A stretch of 64,000 nt of DNA, taken from assembly GCF_036880985.1 (NCBI RefSeq), contig NZ_JBAJNO010000008.1:1426001-1490000 (forward strand). The letters are read 5' to 3'. The stretch comes from Limibacter armeniacum. Lineage in GTDB: Bacteria > Bacteroidota > Bacteroidia > Cytophagales > Flammeovirgaceae. Of this stretch, positions 34,003 through 43,367 are shown piece after piece (position 1 is the first letter of the stretch; each line of letters begins with the position of its first letter). The position numbers and the translations under genes are program-made. The notes under the pieces are model-generated. The model had not been told where the DNA came from, did no database searches, and saw nothing but the letters and a program-made list of their open reading frames with translations.

Positions 34003-35217
34003 TTAGCTAAGTCTTCCAAGAGCCTCAGTGATCAGTTCACAAGCTTTCTTCAGATCTTCATCAGCAGCTGCAAATGAAATCCTGATACAGTTTGGCGCTC
34101 CAAATGCCGCACCTGAAACAATAGAAACATGTGCCTCATTCAGCAGGTACATGGCAAGGTCATTTGAGTCCTTGATCACTTTCCCATTGAAAGACTTGCC
34201 GTAAAAGGCACTAACATCAGGGAAAATATAAAATGCACCTTTAGGTTTATTGGTCTTGATACCTTTGATTTTATCTAACTCTCCTTTTACAAGGTCACGT
34301 CTTCTCAGGTAAGCCTTTTTCATTTCTTCTGTAGCTTCCATCGGTCCATTGATGGCTGCAAGTCCTGCACGTTGAGAGATTGTACAAGTTCCAGAAGTTA
34401 CTTGTCCTTGGACCTTGTTGCAGGCTTTTGCGATAGCCAAAGGAGCCGCAATATAACCCAGTCTCCATCCTGTCATGGCATATCCTTTCGAGAAACCATT
34501 CACGATAATGGTTCTCTCTTTCATATAGTCAATCTCCGCAATACTATTGTGTTTGCCTTCAAAGTTGATAAACTCGTAGATCTCATCAGAAACTACATAG
34601 ATATCTTCACGCTCCTTCAGTACCTCAGCAATGGCATTCAGTTCCTCTTTTGTAAATACAGATCCAGTTGGGTTACATGGCGAAGAGAACAATACCATTT
34701 TGGTATTTGGTGTAATAGCTGCCTTTAGTTGTTCTGCATTTGGTTTGAAGTCATTTTCAATAGAACCTTCAAGTAGCACAGGAGTGCCTTCAGCCAACTT
34801 GATTTGCTCAATGTATGAAACCCAATAAGGCGTGAATACAATTACTTCATCACCCTTGTTGAGAATACTCAACAAAATGTTAACAATAGACTGTTTAGCA
34901 CCTGTCGAGACTACAATTTGCTCAGGAGTATATGATAACCCATTGTCTCTAAGAAGCTTCTCCGCGATACCTTGACGAAGTTCAGGATAACCAGCTACAG
35001 GAGGGTATTTGAAGTACTTGCCATCCTGAATAGCTGCTACTGCAGCATCCTGTATATGTTGAGGAGTAGGGAAGTCCGGTTCTCCAAGGTTCAGGTTGAT
35101 TATTTTATGTCCTTGTGCTTGCAATTCTCTGGCTTTCACTTGCATGGCAAGCGTAGCAGACTCTTCCATTGCCAGCAGTCTGTTTGATAGCTGAAGGGCA
35201 GGTGTATTTGAATTCAT
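34003..35217 (-). CDS. Class I/II pyridoxal-phosphate aminotransferase (aspartate aminotransferase type)
   Basis: 404 residues from the ATG at 35217; a longer frame to 35298 begins in low-quality sequence. The cofactor-binding lysine lies in NGFSKGYAMTGWRLGYIAAP, the signature of subgroup I-beta/gamma aspartate aminotransferases. Other landmarks are LNLGEPDFPTPQHI near the N-terminus, LFSSPCNPTGSVF (Asn-Pro-Thr-Gly) and the C-terminal arginine in NCIRISFAAAD that binds the substrate carboxylate. It transfers amino groups between aspartate or related acids and 2-oxoglutarate in the cytoplasm. No pathway neighbours specify it further, so I give no gene symbol. Confidence 0.93.
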   Translation of the reverse strand: MNSNTPALQLSNRLLAMEESATLAMQVKARELQAQGHKIINLNLGEPDFPTPQHIQDAAVAAIQDGKYFKYPPVAGYPELRQGIAEKLLRDNGLSYTPEQIVVSTGAKQSIVNILLSILNKGDEVIVFTPYWVSYIEQIKLAEGTPVLLEGSIENDFKPNAEQLKAAITPNTKMVLFSSPCNPTGSVFTKEELNAIAEVLKEREDIYVVSDEIYEFINFEGKHNSIAEIDYMKERTIIVNGFSKGYAMTGWRLGYIAAPLAIAKACNKVQGQVTSGTCTISQRAGLAAINGPMEATEEMKKAYLRRRDLVKGELDKIKGIKTNKPKGAFYIFPDVSAFYGKSFNGKVIKDSNDLAMYLLNEAHVSIVSGAAFGAPNCIRISFAAADEDLKKACELITEALGRLS

Positions 35218-35408
35218 CACAATTATATTATAGATAATATGTAGAAGCCTTCTGTATTTGTGCGTCTTATTAAAAATCAGACGAAAGCACATTATCATAA
35301 ATGGATATGGAGAAGGCTCATTTTTCGGGGAGTAAGATTACGAAAAAATTAACAAAAATGAGATGAAATAGGGTTATTTTTAGCTAATAGAGGCGGTTGA
35401 GAAGCTAT

Positions 35409-35433
35409 TAAAAAAAGCCTCCTTTTGGAGGCT
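35409..35433 (-). terminator. Terminator of the small secreted protein gene
   Basis: AGCCTCC/GGAGGCT with a TTTT loop and a T-run in the minus-strand direction; it starts 10 bp past the stop codon. Confidence 0.8.
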
Positions 35434-35443
35434 GATGGTGGGT

Positions 35444-35791
35444 TTAAATCATAAGAGGCTCTTCCATTTTGAGCTTTTGACAGTCTCCTTCTTCTATTAC
35501 CAGTACTACATGTTGCTTATTCTGGTAGATGCTGGCCTTGAAGATGTATTCTTGCTCACAGTGCAGTAAGCGAAAGCTATAATCTTTAATAGGGATCTTT
35601 GTTCGAATAACACCTTCTGATTCATAAGAAACCACTAGTTCACCATCATCATAAATTTCTAGTACGGAGTTGAGGTGAGTTCTTTCTGGGCTAACAATTT
35701 CTATGGTGACAGTAGAATTGGCTTCAGGGGTGTCATTCGGTTGAAACCAGGTTAATAGTAAAATAGAAAAGAAATGACAGATATAATTCAT
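35444..35791 (-). CDS. Small secreted hypothetical protein
   Basis: 115 residues with a signal peptide (MNYICHFFSILLLTWFQ). The mature part (TVTIEIVSPERTHLNSVLEI, DDGELVVSYESEGVIRTKIP, KASIYQNKQHVVLVIEEG) is a run of seven or so beta strands, like a small immunoglobulin-type or carboxypeptidase-regulatory fold. Two cysteines in the mature half (LLHCEQEY and EEGDCQKL) could form a disulfide. The family is not recognised. Its own terminator follows; it is a single-gene unit. Confidence 0.7.
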   Translation of the reverse strand: MNYICHFFSILLLTWFQPNDTPEANSTVTIEIVSPERTHLNSVLEIYDDGELVVSYESEGVIRTKIPIKDYSFRLLHCEQEYIFKASIYQNKQHVVLVIEEGDCQKLKMEEPLMI

Positions 35792-36161
35792 AGGGTATTT
35801 GTAAGGTGTTTAGTATGGATAAGGGTGTAGGGAAGTACATCTGTTCGATGTCGGTAGCCTTGGGAGACAAGGTATGCGTGCAGTTAACATGAAAGTAATT
35901 GCGTTGCTGGTGATTGATTATGCAATTACCTGAAGAGAGCATGCTGGCGGTTTATAAGTAAATGGTTTTGCCAGTTAATAGAGTTATAAGGCTTACTAAT
36001 TTCCGAATTGGAGAAATGAGATACGAAAATATGACTTTTTGGGTGTCTAATGTGGTGTATGGGTAATTAGAGCCTTATTGAGTTGATTTAATCTAAGCAT
36101 TTTCATGGGAAAAAAAAAGCCCTCCAAGTGAAGGGCTTTCTTTTTATTCGGTATATGAGCC
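35792..36161. other. Intergenic region, 370 bp
   Basis: Upstream of the small secreted protein gene and downstream of the glucosaminidase gene. It contains the glucosaminidase terminator at 36110-36146. A minus-strand open frame at 35733-35942 overlaps the real gene and has no family resemblance. Nothing else is seen. Confidence 0.5.
36110..36146. terminator. Terminator of the glucosaminidase gene
   Basis: AAAGCCCT.CC/GG.AGGGCTTT hairpin with T-runs in both reading directions. Confidence 0.8.
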
Positions 36162-36806
36162 TTAATCCATAGGGAGGCGCAGGCTCATAATATCGTTGCG
36201 GTTGATGCCATATATTGCTTCTTTTTTGAAGCCTTGCTGGTTCAACAGTGCTTTACGTGTTCTAAGGTCATCTACAATTGGAGAAACAAACTCATTCAAG
36301 ATGCGCAGAGACAATTCCTCATAACGCACATTGGTTGCATAACCTCCATCCACAATAGCCTTGATCTGGCGGTGAGGATCGATAGTTTCAAATAGACCAT
36401 GTGCTCGATAGGTAGGGTAACTGCTTAACACCTTACAATAATCCTCTATGGCCTCTTCCAGTGAATGGTAAACACGGTATCTTCTATAACGACGCTCTCC
36501 ATGGTCATAAACCACTTTACTGTTGTTTGGAGAAACAGACATAATGTTGAAGATTCGGTAGTCTTCACGCATGATCCATCCTTGCTCTACAATAGCTTGG
36601 GTGATTGCCACTTTGGTATTGATACCGTATTTCTGACAAACAGGGTCAAAAGCGTAAAATAACTGTGTGATGTAAGCCATTCTTTGTTTTTCAGCGTTAA
36701 ACGGTTTAAAGCTATTAGCTGAAATTGTACTATAAGAAGAAGCGTTTGTCTGATGGATGATTAACAAACCCAACACTAGAGGTAGTGTGTAGATAAGTTT
36801 TTTCAT
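36162..36806 (-). CDS. Secreted glucosaminidase (FlgJ/Mannosyl-glycoprotein endo-beta-N-acetylglucosaminidase family)
   Basis: 214 residues from the ATG at 36806, with signal peptide MKKLIYTLPLVLGLLIIHQT. The GH73-type core is clear: VCQKYGINTKVAITQAIVEQG, with the catalytic Glu in IVEQGW, then YRIFNIMSV, YRRYRVYHSLEEAIEDYCKVL and ATNVRYEELSLRIL. Enzymes of this family cut the glycan strand of peptidoglycan, here in the periplasm, for cell growth or separation. There are no LysM or SH3 anchoring domains. It is transcribed alone and convergent with nothing. Confidence 0.9.
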   Translation of the reverse strand: MKKLIYTLPLVLGLLIIHQTNASSYSTISANSFKPFNAEKQRMAYITQLFYAFDPVCQKYGINTKVAITQAIVEQGWIMREDYRIFNIMSVSPNNSKVVYDHGERRYRRYRVYHSLEEAIEDYCKVLSSYPTYRAHGLFETIDPHRQIKAIVDGGYATNVRYEELSLRILNEFVSPIVDDLRTRKALLNQQGFKKEAIYGINRNDIMSLRLPMD

Positions 36807-36904
36807 CAATAGATAAGTTTGGTGGTAAATAATAAGATGTTTGAAATTCACCTTATTGCTGATTCTCAGCTTTGTACGAAATCGGTTCGTTTTTAGTGTG
36901 ATAA

Positions 36905-36912
36905 CAAATGTA
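36905..36912 (-). promoter_or_regulatory. -7 element of the glucosaminidase gene
   Basis: TACATTTG on the minus strand matches TAnnTTTG; the leader is about 92 nt. No clear -33 element. Confidence 0.4.
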
Positions 36913-37367
36913 GAAGATTAGATGTGAATAAAAAAATACGGTTAGTAAACGAATACTAACGTGTTATGGTGATTTTTCAAGTTTTTATATGATATTATAT
37001 ATTGATTTTTCAATGTTATTAGTCGTATAAGTGTGGGGGTAAGATGTATAAAAACATCAAAGTTTACATGAAATTCACTTCAGGTTAATGGTAGGAAATA
37101 TTGTATTGTGTTACGAATATTATATAAAATTTTAAAGTGAATTCAGGAGTCAACCTAGCTAGAAAGACTAAAAATAGGGTTTCATCTAAAAGGTGTAAAA
37201 TGGATTTATCAATGTAATATATTACACATAACACAGTAAATAAACATAATAAGTGTCTGATTTGAAATTCATTTAAAGGAAGGTTCTGTCTGTGTGAGGA
37301 ATCGTTCAAAAAAAGATGAAAAAAAAATAAATTTCTTTAAATAGGTAAGAGAAAACTTCTCATAGTG

Positions 37368-37400
37368 CAAAAAAAGAGCCAAGTTTCCTTGGCTCTTTAA
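37368..37400. terminator. Terminator of the M13 peptidase gene
   Basis: AAAGAGCCAAG/CTTGGCTCTTT stem with a 4-nt loop, flanked by an A-run on the left that reads as a T-run on the minus strand. Confidence 0.85.
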
Positions 37401-37418
37401 TGAAAGGTATTATTTGTA

Positions 37419-39491
37419 TTACCATATTTTTGCTCTGAAACGATTCTCTCTTCTCATAGAGTCACCTTCCTGAATATTGAAAGCCTTGTAAAATGCATCC
37501 ATATTGGAAAGAGGGCCATTTGCTCTGTACTGTCCAGGTGAGTGAGGGTCTGTAAGAATCTGGTTTCTTAAAGCAGCCTCTCTTGACTTAGTTCTCCAAA
37601 TAGTAGCCCATGACATAAAGAACCTTTGTTCTGGAGTGAAGCCATCAATATTAGCAGGTCTACCTTCTTTTTCATAACGGTGTTGCAATGCATCATACGC
37701 TACAGAAAGTCCACCTAAGTCAGCAATGTTTTCACCCAATGTCAGCTGTCCGTTTACATTCAAACCTTTAATAGGTTCGTAGCTATTGAACTGCTCTACC
37801 ACTTGGTTAGCTCTTTCCTTGAACTTTTCATTGTCTTCGGCAGTCCACCAGTCTGTCATCTGACCTTTGGCATCATATCTTCTGCCGCTGTCGTCAAAAC
37901 CGTGAGTGATTTCGTGTCCAATAACAGCTCCAATACCACCATAGTTAACAGCATCATCAGCTTTGTAGTTGTAGAAAGGAGGCTGTAGAATGGCCGCAGG
38001 GAAAACAATCTCATTATAGCTTGGATTGTAATAAGCATTAACCGTCTGAGGAGTCATGCCCCATTCCGTTTTGTCTACAGGTTTACCGAATTTTTCAAGG
38101 TTTCGGTTTACTTCAAACTTACTTGAGTTCAAAACATTGGTGAAGTAGCTATCAGTCACTTCTAGGTTCTCATAAGTTTTCCACTTATCAGGATAGCCGA
38201 TTTTGACATTGAAGGAATCTAGTTTTTCCATCGCCTTTTGCTTGGTCTCATCAGTCATCCACTCAAGTCCGTTGATTCTTCTGCCAAAAGCTTCTTTAAT
38301 GTCAGCCACCATTTCCTGCGCTTTTTCTTTTGCTTCAGGAGGGAATACTTCATCTACATACAGTTTGCCTAATGCAAAGCCAAGTGAACTGTTAGTCGCA
38401 CCCAACACTCTTTTCCATCTAGGGCGCAATTGCTCAAGTCCGTTGAGTTCTTTGCCATAGAAAGCGAAGTTTTCATTTACAAAGTCACTGCTCAAGTAAG
38501 CGGCAGACTCATGCAGGATGTGCCATTTAATATAGTCTTTGATTACATCTACAGGCGTGTTTTCAAGGACCTCATTGGCAAGGGCAAAGTATTGATTATT
38601 TGTCAGGACAACATTTTCAGGTTTTGTCTCCAAACCAGGTGTTGCTTCGAAGTACTTTTTCCACTCGATGGCAGACATTTCCTCTTGAAGTGCATCAAGT
38701 GTACGAGGGTTGTAGCGTTTGGTTGGGTCTCTTCTTTCAACTGGAGTCATAAAGCCTTGAGCAAGCTTATCCTCCAGTTCGAATACTTTGTGAGATGCTG
38801 TTTTAGCTTCTTCAGCATTATAGCCTGCCAATACAAACATTTTAGCGATATGCTCTTTGTACAGTTCCCTTACTTCTTTGGACCTGTCATCTTGTTTGGT
38901 ATAAAAATCTTTGTTTGGTAGACCAATTCCTGTTGGAGCAATGTACAGTGAAATCAACTCACTGTTTTTCATATCCTGATATGCATATGGAGCAAAGAAA
39001 ACACGAGTACCATATTGGTGTAGCTCTGTAATTAGGTCTTGAAGACCATCTTTGTTGGAAAGATTATCTACCTTTTGCAGAAGTGGCTCGACTGGTTTGA
39101 TACCAGCCTCTTCAATATTTACGGAATCCATACCTGAAGCATAGAATTTAGCCGCTTTTCTTTCATCAGAATCCTCAGCAAATTTTGGTGAATCAGAGGC
39201 TCTTTTCAGAACATCAAGTGTTACAGTTTCATTTGCATCTCTAAGTTCATCAAAGCTTCCCCAACGACCACGGTCAGCAGGAATAGTTGTGTGCTTCATC
39301 CAACCTCCGTTTACATACATGAAGAAGTTATCCGAAGGAGAAACAGTAGTATCCATATTTACCAACTTTAAAGCGCTGGTAAGTTCTTCTTCTTTTTGAT
39401 CAGATGCGGGAGATCCACAAGAAGTAGCAAATAGCACAGCTGCTACGGCTGCCATTCCTGGGTACTTAAGCCATTTTGTTTTGCTTGCCAT
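37419..39491 (-). CDS. M13 family (neprilysin/PepO) metallopeptidase lipoprotein
   Basis: 690 residues. The leader ends in a lipobox (VLFATSC, Cys near residue 26), followed by SPASDQKEEE, so the protein is lipid-anchored in the envelope. The M13 catalytic motif HExxH is intact as GHEITHGFDDSGRRYD (about residue 525), and the third zinc ligand is in GENIADLGG (about 583). The N-terminal M13 domain opens with DNFFMYVNGGWMKHTTIPAD. The closing sequence MRRENRFRAKIW is the usual C-terminal W of the family. It degrades oligopeptides. It stands alone with its own terminator. Confidence 0.95.
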   Translation of the reverse strand: MASKTKWLKYPGMAAVAAVLFATSCGSPASDQKEEELTSALKLVNMDTTVSPSDNFFMYVNGGWMKHTTIPADRGRWGSFDELRDANETVTLDVLKRASDSPKFAEDSDERKAAKFYASGMDSVNIEEAGIKPVEPLLQKVDNLSNKDGLQDLITELHQYGTRVFFAPYAYQDMKNSELISLYIAPTGIGLPNKDFYTKQDDRSKEVRELYKEHIAKMFVLAGYNAEEAKTASHKVFELEDKLAQGFMTPVERRDPTKRYNPRTLDALQEEMSAIEWKKYFEATPGLETKPENVVLTNNQYFALANEVLENTPVDVIKDYIKWHILHESAAYLSSDFVNENFAFYGKELNGLEQLRPRWKRVLGATNSSLGFALGKLYVDEVFPPEAKEKAQEMVADIKEAFGRRINGLEWMTDETKQKAMEKLDSFNVKIGYPDKWKTYENLEVTDSYFTNVLNSSKFEVNRNLEKFGKPVDKTEWGMTPQTVNAYYNPSYNEIVFPAAILQPPFYNYKADDAVNYGGIGAVIGHEITHGFDDSGRRYDAKGQMTDWWTAEDNEKFKERANQVVEQFNSYEPIKGLNVNGQLTLGENIADLGGLSVAYDALQHRYEKEGRPANIDGFTPEQRFFMSWATIWRTKSREAALRNQILTDPHSPGQYRANGPLSNMDAFYKAFNIQEGDSMRRENRFRAKIW

Positions 39492-39634
39492 GGTTTTAAT
39501 TATATAGTTTATTACTAAAAGTATGTTTTTTTGAGAGGATAATATTAATAGTTGAACAGTGCTGGAAAAACTAAAATTCGCTGAATGGTCAATTCAAAGG
39601 TTGTATGGTGTAATTACGATGTGGAATAAGGGAC

Positions 39635-39682
39635 AAAAAAAAGCCTGACCCATTACAGTGATGGTGTCAGGCTAACTTTTTG
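39635..39682. terminator. Terminator of the ATE-like gene
   Basis: AGCCTGAC(a)CC... /GTCAGGCT long stem with an A-run on the left (T-run on the minus strand). Confidence 0.8.
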
Positions 39683-39699
39683 CGTTTCGATTTATACTT

Positions 39700-41001
39700 T
39701 TATACAGTACTGAGACTTCTTCGGTTTAACCAGTGCATAAGTGTAGCAATTGTCTCTTCTCTGTTGTTAAAACTGTTGATGTGTGTATCACGGACACCAT
39801 TGGAAGCGTGTATTTCATACTGGCCAGACGTATGCAGGTATGAAATATAGAAAGTAAGGTATTTGCCTTCTACACAAAGCTCGATAAAGCCGTCCACTTT
39901 GTTTCCGTTACTGAAGAACTGTACACTTTCAGCTATGTGTCCAAGAGGAATCATAGAGTCTTTCAACTCCTGAAGGCGGACTTGCTGTACTTCAGCTATT
40001 TGGTTTAAGTTCCAGAACGTCTGTCTAAGCTGCTCAGCGACTTTTATAGGATCTTTATCTTGATAGAAGAAACCGTAATAATGGTGCAGCGTCAGTGTAT
40101 AATAGTCTTCATTGAAATGGTATTGTATCGTAAGGCGATGTCCCCATTGTGTTTTAATCTCCAGATACATTGGAGTAGGAACCACATCCGCTAAATCAAA
40201 CGTCTGGTGCCAGATATGGTAAAAGAACTGCTCATTATTGACACTAACGACATCCATTCCTGCAAAGTCCATTGCTATTTTTTGAACATCCTTGAGTTTT
40301 TGGCGAATCAGCTGGTTAGGAGTTCGAACCCCATCCAACTCTGCAAGTGGGAGCCATTCATTGCTCCAGTTGTAAAACTCAAGTGCATCCAGTCTTCGCT
40401 TGTAATCAAAAACAGAAGGGGAGTCCAGTACATAGCCTGGATAGTAATACTTTTTACCTTGTGCTAAAGCTAACTCCACTTCGAGCAACATTGTGGTGAT
40501 GCCAAGGCTTTTCTTTTCAAACTCTGGATGGAAAATAGCCAAGATACTGCAAATACTATCTTTGCCCATGTCAAAGAAACTGACACCGACCAACTGTTCG
40601 TTGTGATAAAGCTCCAACTCCCACGTCTCAAAAGGTGAAGTATTGCTGCCTTCCTCAAGGAAATAACTTCGTAGTGTTTTGGGTGAGTTATTGGATTTAA
40701 ATCGCTCCCGATGAACCTGATACATCTCTTCCTTGCTTTCTGAGAATGTAACAGGACGTATGATCTTTTGGAATGTTTCACTTTTTCTCAGCAGCTTACG
40801 CTGGTTTTTAGAAAAAGAGAACGTTTCCAGATTAGCACGTAGTGGAGCGACTGAATAGATATTGTTTCTGAAATGGATAAGTTCATACCTAGACATTAGG
40901 CTACCATCACGAAACCATCCGCTCTGCAAGTACTGGTCAAGCACTTCTCCACTGCACTCATCAGGCATGTCAAATTCAAAAACCATATTGTTGACGCTCA
41001 C
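39700..41001 (-). CDS. Arginyl/leucyl-tRNA--protein transferase-like (ATE_C) protein with C-terminal extension
   Basis: 433 residues. The first ~230 residues follow the ATE plan: YLQSGWFRDGSLMSRY, SKNQRKLLRKSETFQ, MYQVHRERFKSN, FETWELELYHNEQLVGVSFFD and KKYYYPGYVLDSPSVFDYKR (compare yYLGYYI..C.KM.YK). These enzymes attach an amino acid from tRNA to protein N-termini in the N-degron pathway. The Cys cluster of the ATE_N domain is not seen. Residues ~235-433 form an additional beta-rich domain (LEIKTQWGHRLTIQYHF, VDGFIELCVEGKYLTFYISY) that I do not recognise. No clpS or bpt neighbour is present. A promoter candidate lies about 165 bp upstream. Family call fair, activity inferred. Confidence 0.7.
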   Translation of the reverse strand: MSVNNMVFEFDMPDECSGEVLDQYLQSGWFRDGSLMSRYELIHFRNNIYSVAPLRANLETFSFSKNQRKLLRKSETFQKIIRPVTFSESKEEMYQVHRERFKSNNSPKTLRSYFLEEGSNTSPFETWELELYHNEQLVGVSFFDMGKDSICSILAIFHPEFEKKSLGITTMLLEVELALAQGKKYYYPGYVLDSPSVFDYKRRLDALEFYNWSNEWLPLAELDGVRTPNQLIRQKLKDVQKIAMDFAGMDVVSVNNEQFFYHIWHQTFDLADVVPTPMYLEIKTQWGHRLTIQYHFNEDYYTLTLHHYYGFFYQDKDPIKVAEQLRQTFWNLNQIAEVQQVRLQELKDSMIPLGHIAESVQFFSNGNKVDGFIELCVEGKYLTFYISYLHTSGQYEIHASNGVRDTHINSFNNREETIATLMHWLNRRSLSTV

Positions 41002-41166
41002 GATTGTATCTAAAAAGTTGATTTTGATTTAATAATAGATTTTTAGGACTTCCACGTACCAACTGAAGTGTTTCCACTCCGTTATTATGCTCCCTTCACG
41101 ATTATTTCTTTTTCAAAAGAAAAAAAAATAGGATTTTTGCGGTTTAGAACTTCACTTTGCCAATTC

Positions 41167-41196
41167 CAAATATATGGAAAATGTAAAAGGAGCAAA
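41167..41196 (-). promoter_or_regulatory. Promoter candidate for the ATE-like gene
   Basis: Minus strand: TTTG (41193-41196), 18 nt, TATATTTG (41167-41174). A full consensus match; the leader to the ATG at 41001 would be about 160 nt, which is long. Confidence 0.5.
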
Positions 41197-41250
41197 CACT
41201 AAGGAAATAACATGTCTCCTTGCTGTGATGTTTCTCTAGAGAGAAAATAA

Positions 41251-42210
41251 ATGGGTCTAGCCTATATCTCTCTTTTTGAGCAAGTGGATATTCCAGAGAT
41301 ACAAAATTATAATTTTAAAGTAGAAATCTTGGCACTTCAAGGACAAAAAGTAGGTGTAATCGGTGGCAGTCAAGGGTTGGGGAGTTGGTTAGTAGGTCAC
41401 TTAAAGGAAAAGAAGATCGAAGTAAAGTTCACTTCAGCAGACGAATATTCCGAGTTGCCTTCTAATAAGGAGCTGTTGGAATTTGCAGATGTAGTTTTCT
41501 TATGTGTTCCCATTTCCGCAATGGAAACGGTAATGGAAGAAGTCTACCCATACCTTCAAGGGAAGACACTCATAGAAATTTGCTCTGTCAAGAAGTTTGT
41601 GATCGAAAAATACGAATCGCTCAAACAACAGTATCCTGATATTGAGACTGCATTCTGTTCTATACACCCAATGTTTGGGCCAAGAATCCATTCCCTGACC
41701 GGACAGGTAATTTTGTTTAACCATTCTGACAGAATTGCCGAAGGAATTGTTGAAGAGCTAAAGGAATTTTTCCTTGAAGACCATGCTCAGGTTTATAACC
41801 TACCATATTTGCGCCATGACAAATTGATGGGAGTTGTTCAGGGATTGAATCACTTCAATGTATTTGTCAGTGCGAAAACCCTTGCTCGCTTTGAAAGTGA
41901 ATTCGAAGACATTAAACAGGTAGCATCTCCACCTTACAGGATATTTATTATTTTCTTTACTCGGTATGTTTTGCAGAACCCAAGGCTTTATGCTGAAATT
42001 CAGATGAACAATGAATTTGTATTTGAAGTTGTAAGGATATTCAGAGATGAAATGAATAGGTTGTTTGATTTGATTCAGACACGGGATAAAGAAGGGTTTA
42101 TCAAGTATATAGAGGATATGCAGCCTTACTTTGCATCCAATAAAAGTGATATGGAAGTGTCTACACACCTGATTGAACAGCTGGGAGAATATTTGGAGAA
42201 AAAGAACTGA
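41251..42210 (+). CDS. tyrA: Prephenate dehydrogenase-like (TyrA family) protein
   Basis: 319 residues. The nucleotide-binding start is GQKVGVIGGSQGLGSWLVGHL (about 32-51). FADVVFLCVPISAMETV is the second Rossmann strand, and the TyrA substrate region is FCSIHPMFGPRIHSLTGQVILF. The helical dimer domain (YNLPYLRHDKLMGVVQGLNHF) follows. TyrA oxidises prephenate to 4-hydroxyphenylpyruvate for tyrosine. A normal ACT domain is missing. The first 30 residues are an extra N-terminal stretch before the Rossmann fold. It is not beside other aromatic genes, so the exact substrate should be taken as likely rather than proved. It is 64 bp from the TPR gene. Confidence 0.8.
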   Translation: MGLAYISLFEQVDIPEIQNYNFKVEILALQGQKVGVIGGSQGLGSWLVGHLKEKKIEVKFTSADEYSELPSNKELLEFADVVFLCVPISAMETVMEEVYPYLQGKTLIEICSVKKFVIEKYESLKQQYPDIETAFCSIHPMFGPRIHSLTGQVILFNHSDRIAEGIVEELKEFFLEDHAQVYNLPYLRHDKLMGVVQGLNHFNVFVSAKTLARFESEFEDIKQVASPPYRIFIIFFTRYVLQNPRLYAEIQMNNEFVFEVVRIFRDEMNRLFDLIQTRDKEGFIKYIEDMQPYFASNKSDMEVSTHLIEQLGEYLEKKN

Positions 42211-42274
42211 GAAAATTAGAAGCTTGTCTGTTGGATTCGTATTCAGCCAAGTATGAAAAATTATTGTAATCAAG

Positions 42275-43021
42275 ATGAACAGTGAATACCAAAAGGCACT
42301 GGAGTTGTGTCAGCAGGAGAAATATCAAGAAGCAATCGGTTACTTTGACAAGGCAATCAAGCGTTCTCCACGTCACTTTGAAGCCTACTATAACCGTTCG
42401 GCAGCTAAGTATAGGTTGATGGATTTTGAAGGTGCCTTGTCAGATATAGGCTTGGCATTAAAGATTGCACCTCAAAGTGCTGATGCATGGAGTCATAAAG
42501 GAGTAGTGACACATATGTCAGGTAAAAGCCATGAATCATTGACTGATTTTGATAGGGCACAGGAATTGGAACCCAATAATCCATACAGATATTCTAGTAG
42601 AGCCTTTATTAAGGCGCATATCAAGGATGTGGCTGGTGCGATGGAAGATTACAAGAAAGCATTGGAGTTAGATCCAGAGGATGCTATTTCGCTGAACAAT
42701 TTAGGCATGCTGGAAGAGCAAGCAGGAAGAGTGGAAGCTGCTCAGAAACGTTTTAAGAAAGCTGATGACCTTGTGCGAAAGGATGATGAGCAACTTGAAC
42801 GACCGGATTTGGATGAGATGCTGAAAGAGTGGAGAAAAGAAAAAGAGGTCACTGCATCAAAATCAGCTACAGCAAACATTCAGCAAACTAAGACAGTACA
42901 AGTTGAGACAGCACCACCAAAAGCAAAGGATTATGTGCATGTGGTTAAAGAGGTTTTGACGAATAAGGAGATGTTCAGAGAGTTTGTGAAATTTATCCTG
43001 AATGGGTTCAAACTTAAGTAG
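42275..43021 (+). CDS. TPR repeat protein
   Basis: 248 residues. Four tetratricopeptide repeats cover about residues 1-150: YQKALELCQQEKYQEAIGYF, HFEAYYNRSAAKYRLMDFEG, ADAWSHKGVVTHMSGKSHES and AISLNNLGMLEEQAGRVEAA. The rest is a charged linker (KEVTASKSATANIQQ) and a helical tail (VKEVLTNKEMFREFVKFILN). It has no signal peptide, so it should act as a cytoplasmic scaffold. It is probably co-transcribed with tyrA (64-bp gap) and ends at a clear terminator. Partner proteins are unknown. Confidence 0.9.
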   Translation: MNSEYQKALELCQQEKYQEAIGYFDKAIKRSPRHFEAYYNRSAAKYRLMDFEGALSDIGLALKIAPQSADAWSHKGVVTHMSGKSHESLTDFDRAQELEPNNPYRYSSRAFIKAHIKDVAGAMEDYKKALELDPEDAISLNNLGMLEEQAGRVEAAQKRFKKADDLVRKDDEQLERPDLDEMLKEWRKEKEVTASKSATANIQQTKTVQVETAPPKAKDYVHVVKEVLTNKEMFREFVKFILNGFKLK

Positions 43022-43367
43022 CACAGTTTCATTGTCTTGATTTTTATTTAAGGGAATTTAACATATAAAGGATACGTTTTTGAACGTATCCTTTTGTCTT
43101 TTTTGCACTTTTGTTTGTCTTTTCATTACGATGCAGCAAAAAGTTATTTACTCTTAAAAACTTAGATGTGGCATTTTAATTGAGAGAGATATTACAACTG
43201 GCTAAAACATTTTTGAAGGATCACAATAAAAAGTAGCATTCAATATTAATAGGGTAGACGACAGTCTTAACAATATGGCGCGCTTATATTAGCGTGTTCA
43301 CCTTATTCTATTTCAAAATCAAAATAGAAATTATTAAACCACAATTTTTTATTAAAAAACCAAATTT
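43022..43367. other. Intergenic region, 346 bp
   Basis: The TPR gene terminator lies at 43068-43095; the rest is AT-rich leader DNA of the lipoprotein gene. No promoter match and no gene were found. Confidence 0.5.
43068..43095 (+). terminator. Terminator after the TPR gene
   Basis: AAAGGATACGTT/AACGTATCCTTT stem followed by a T-rich run. Confidence 0.85.

Larger units (their letters stand above)
36807..37418. other. AT-rich intergenic region, 612 bp
   Basis: The largest gap in the right half. It holds a -7 element of the glucosaminidase gene (TACATTTG on the minus strand at 36905-36912) and the M13 peptidase terminator (37368-37400). A 74-codon minus-strand frame at 37085-37309 is very hydrophobic and AT-driven; I do not accept it as a gene. 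No RNA structure or repeat is clear. Confidence 0.5.

Noticed and set aside
37085-37309. Minus-strand open frame of 74 codons in the 612-bp AT-rich gap
   Set aside because: The composition follows the AT-rich DNA and no signal or domain is convincing.
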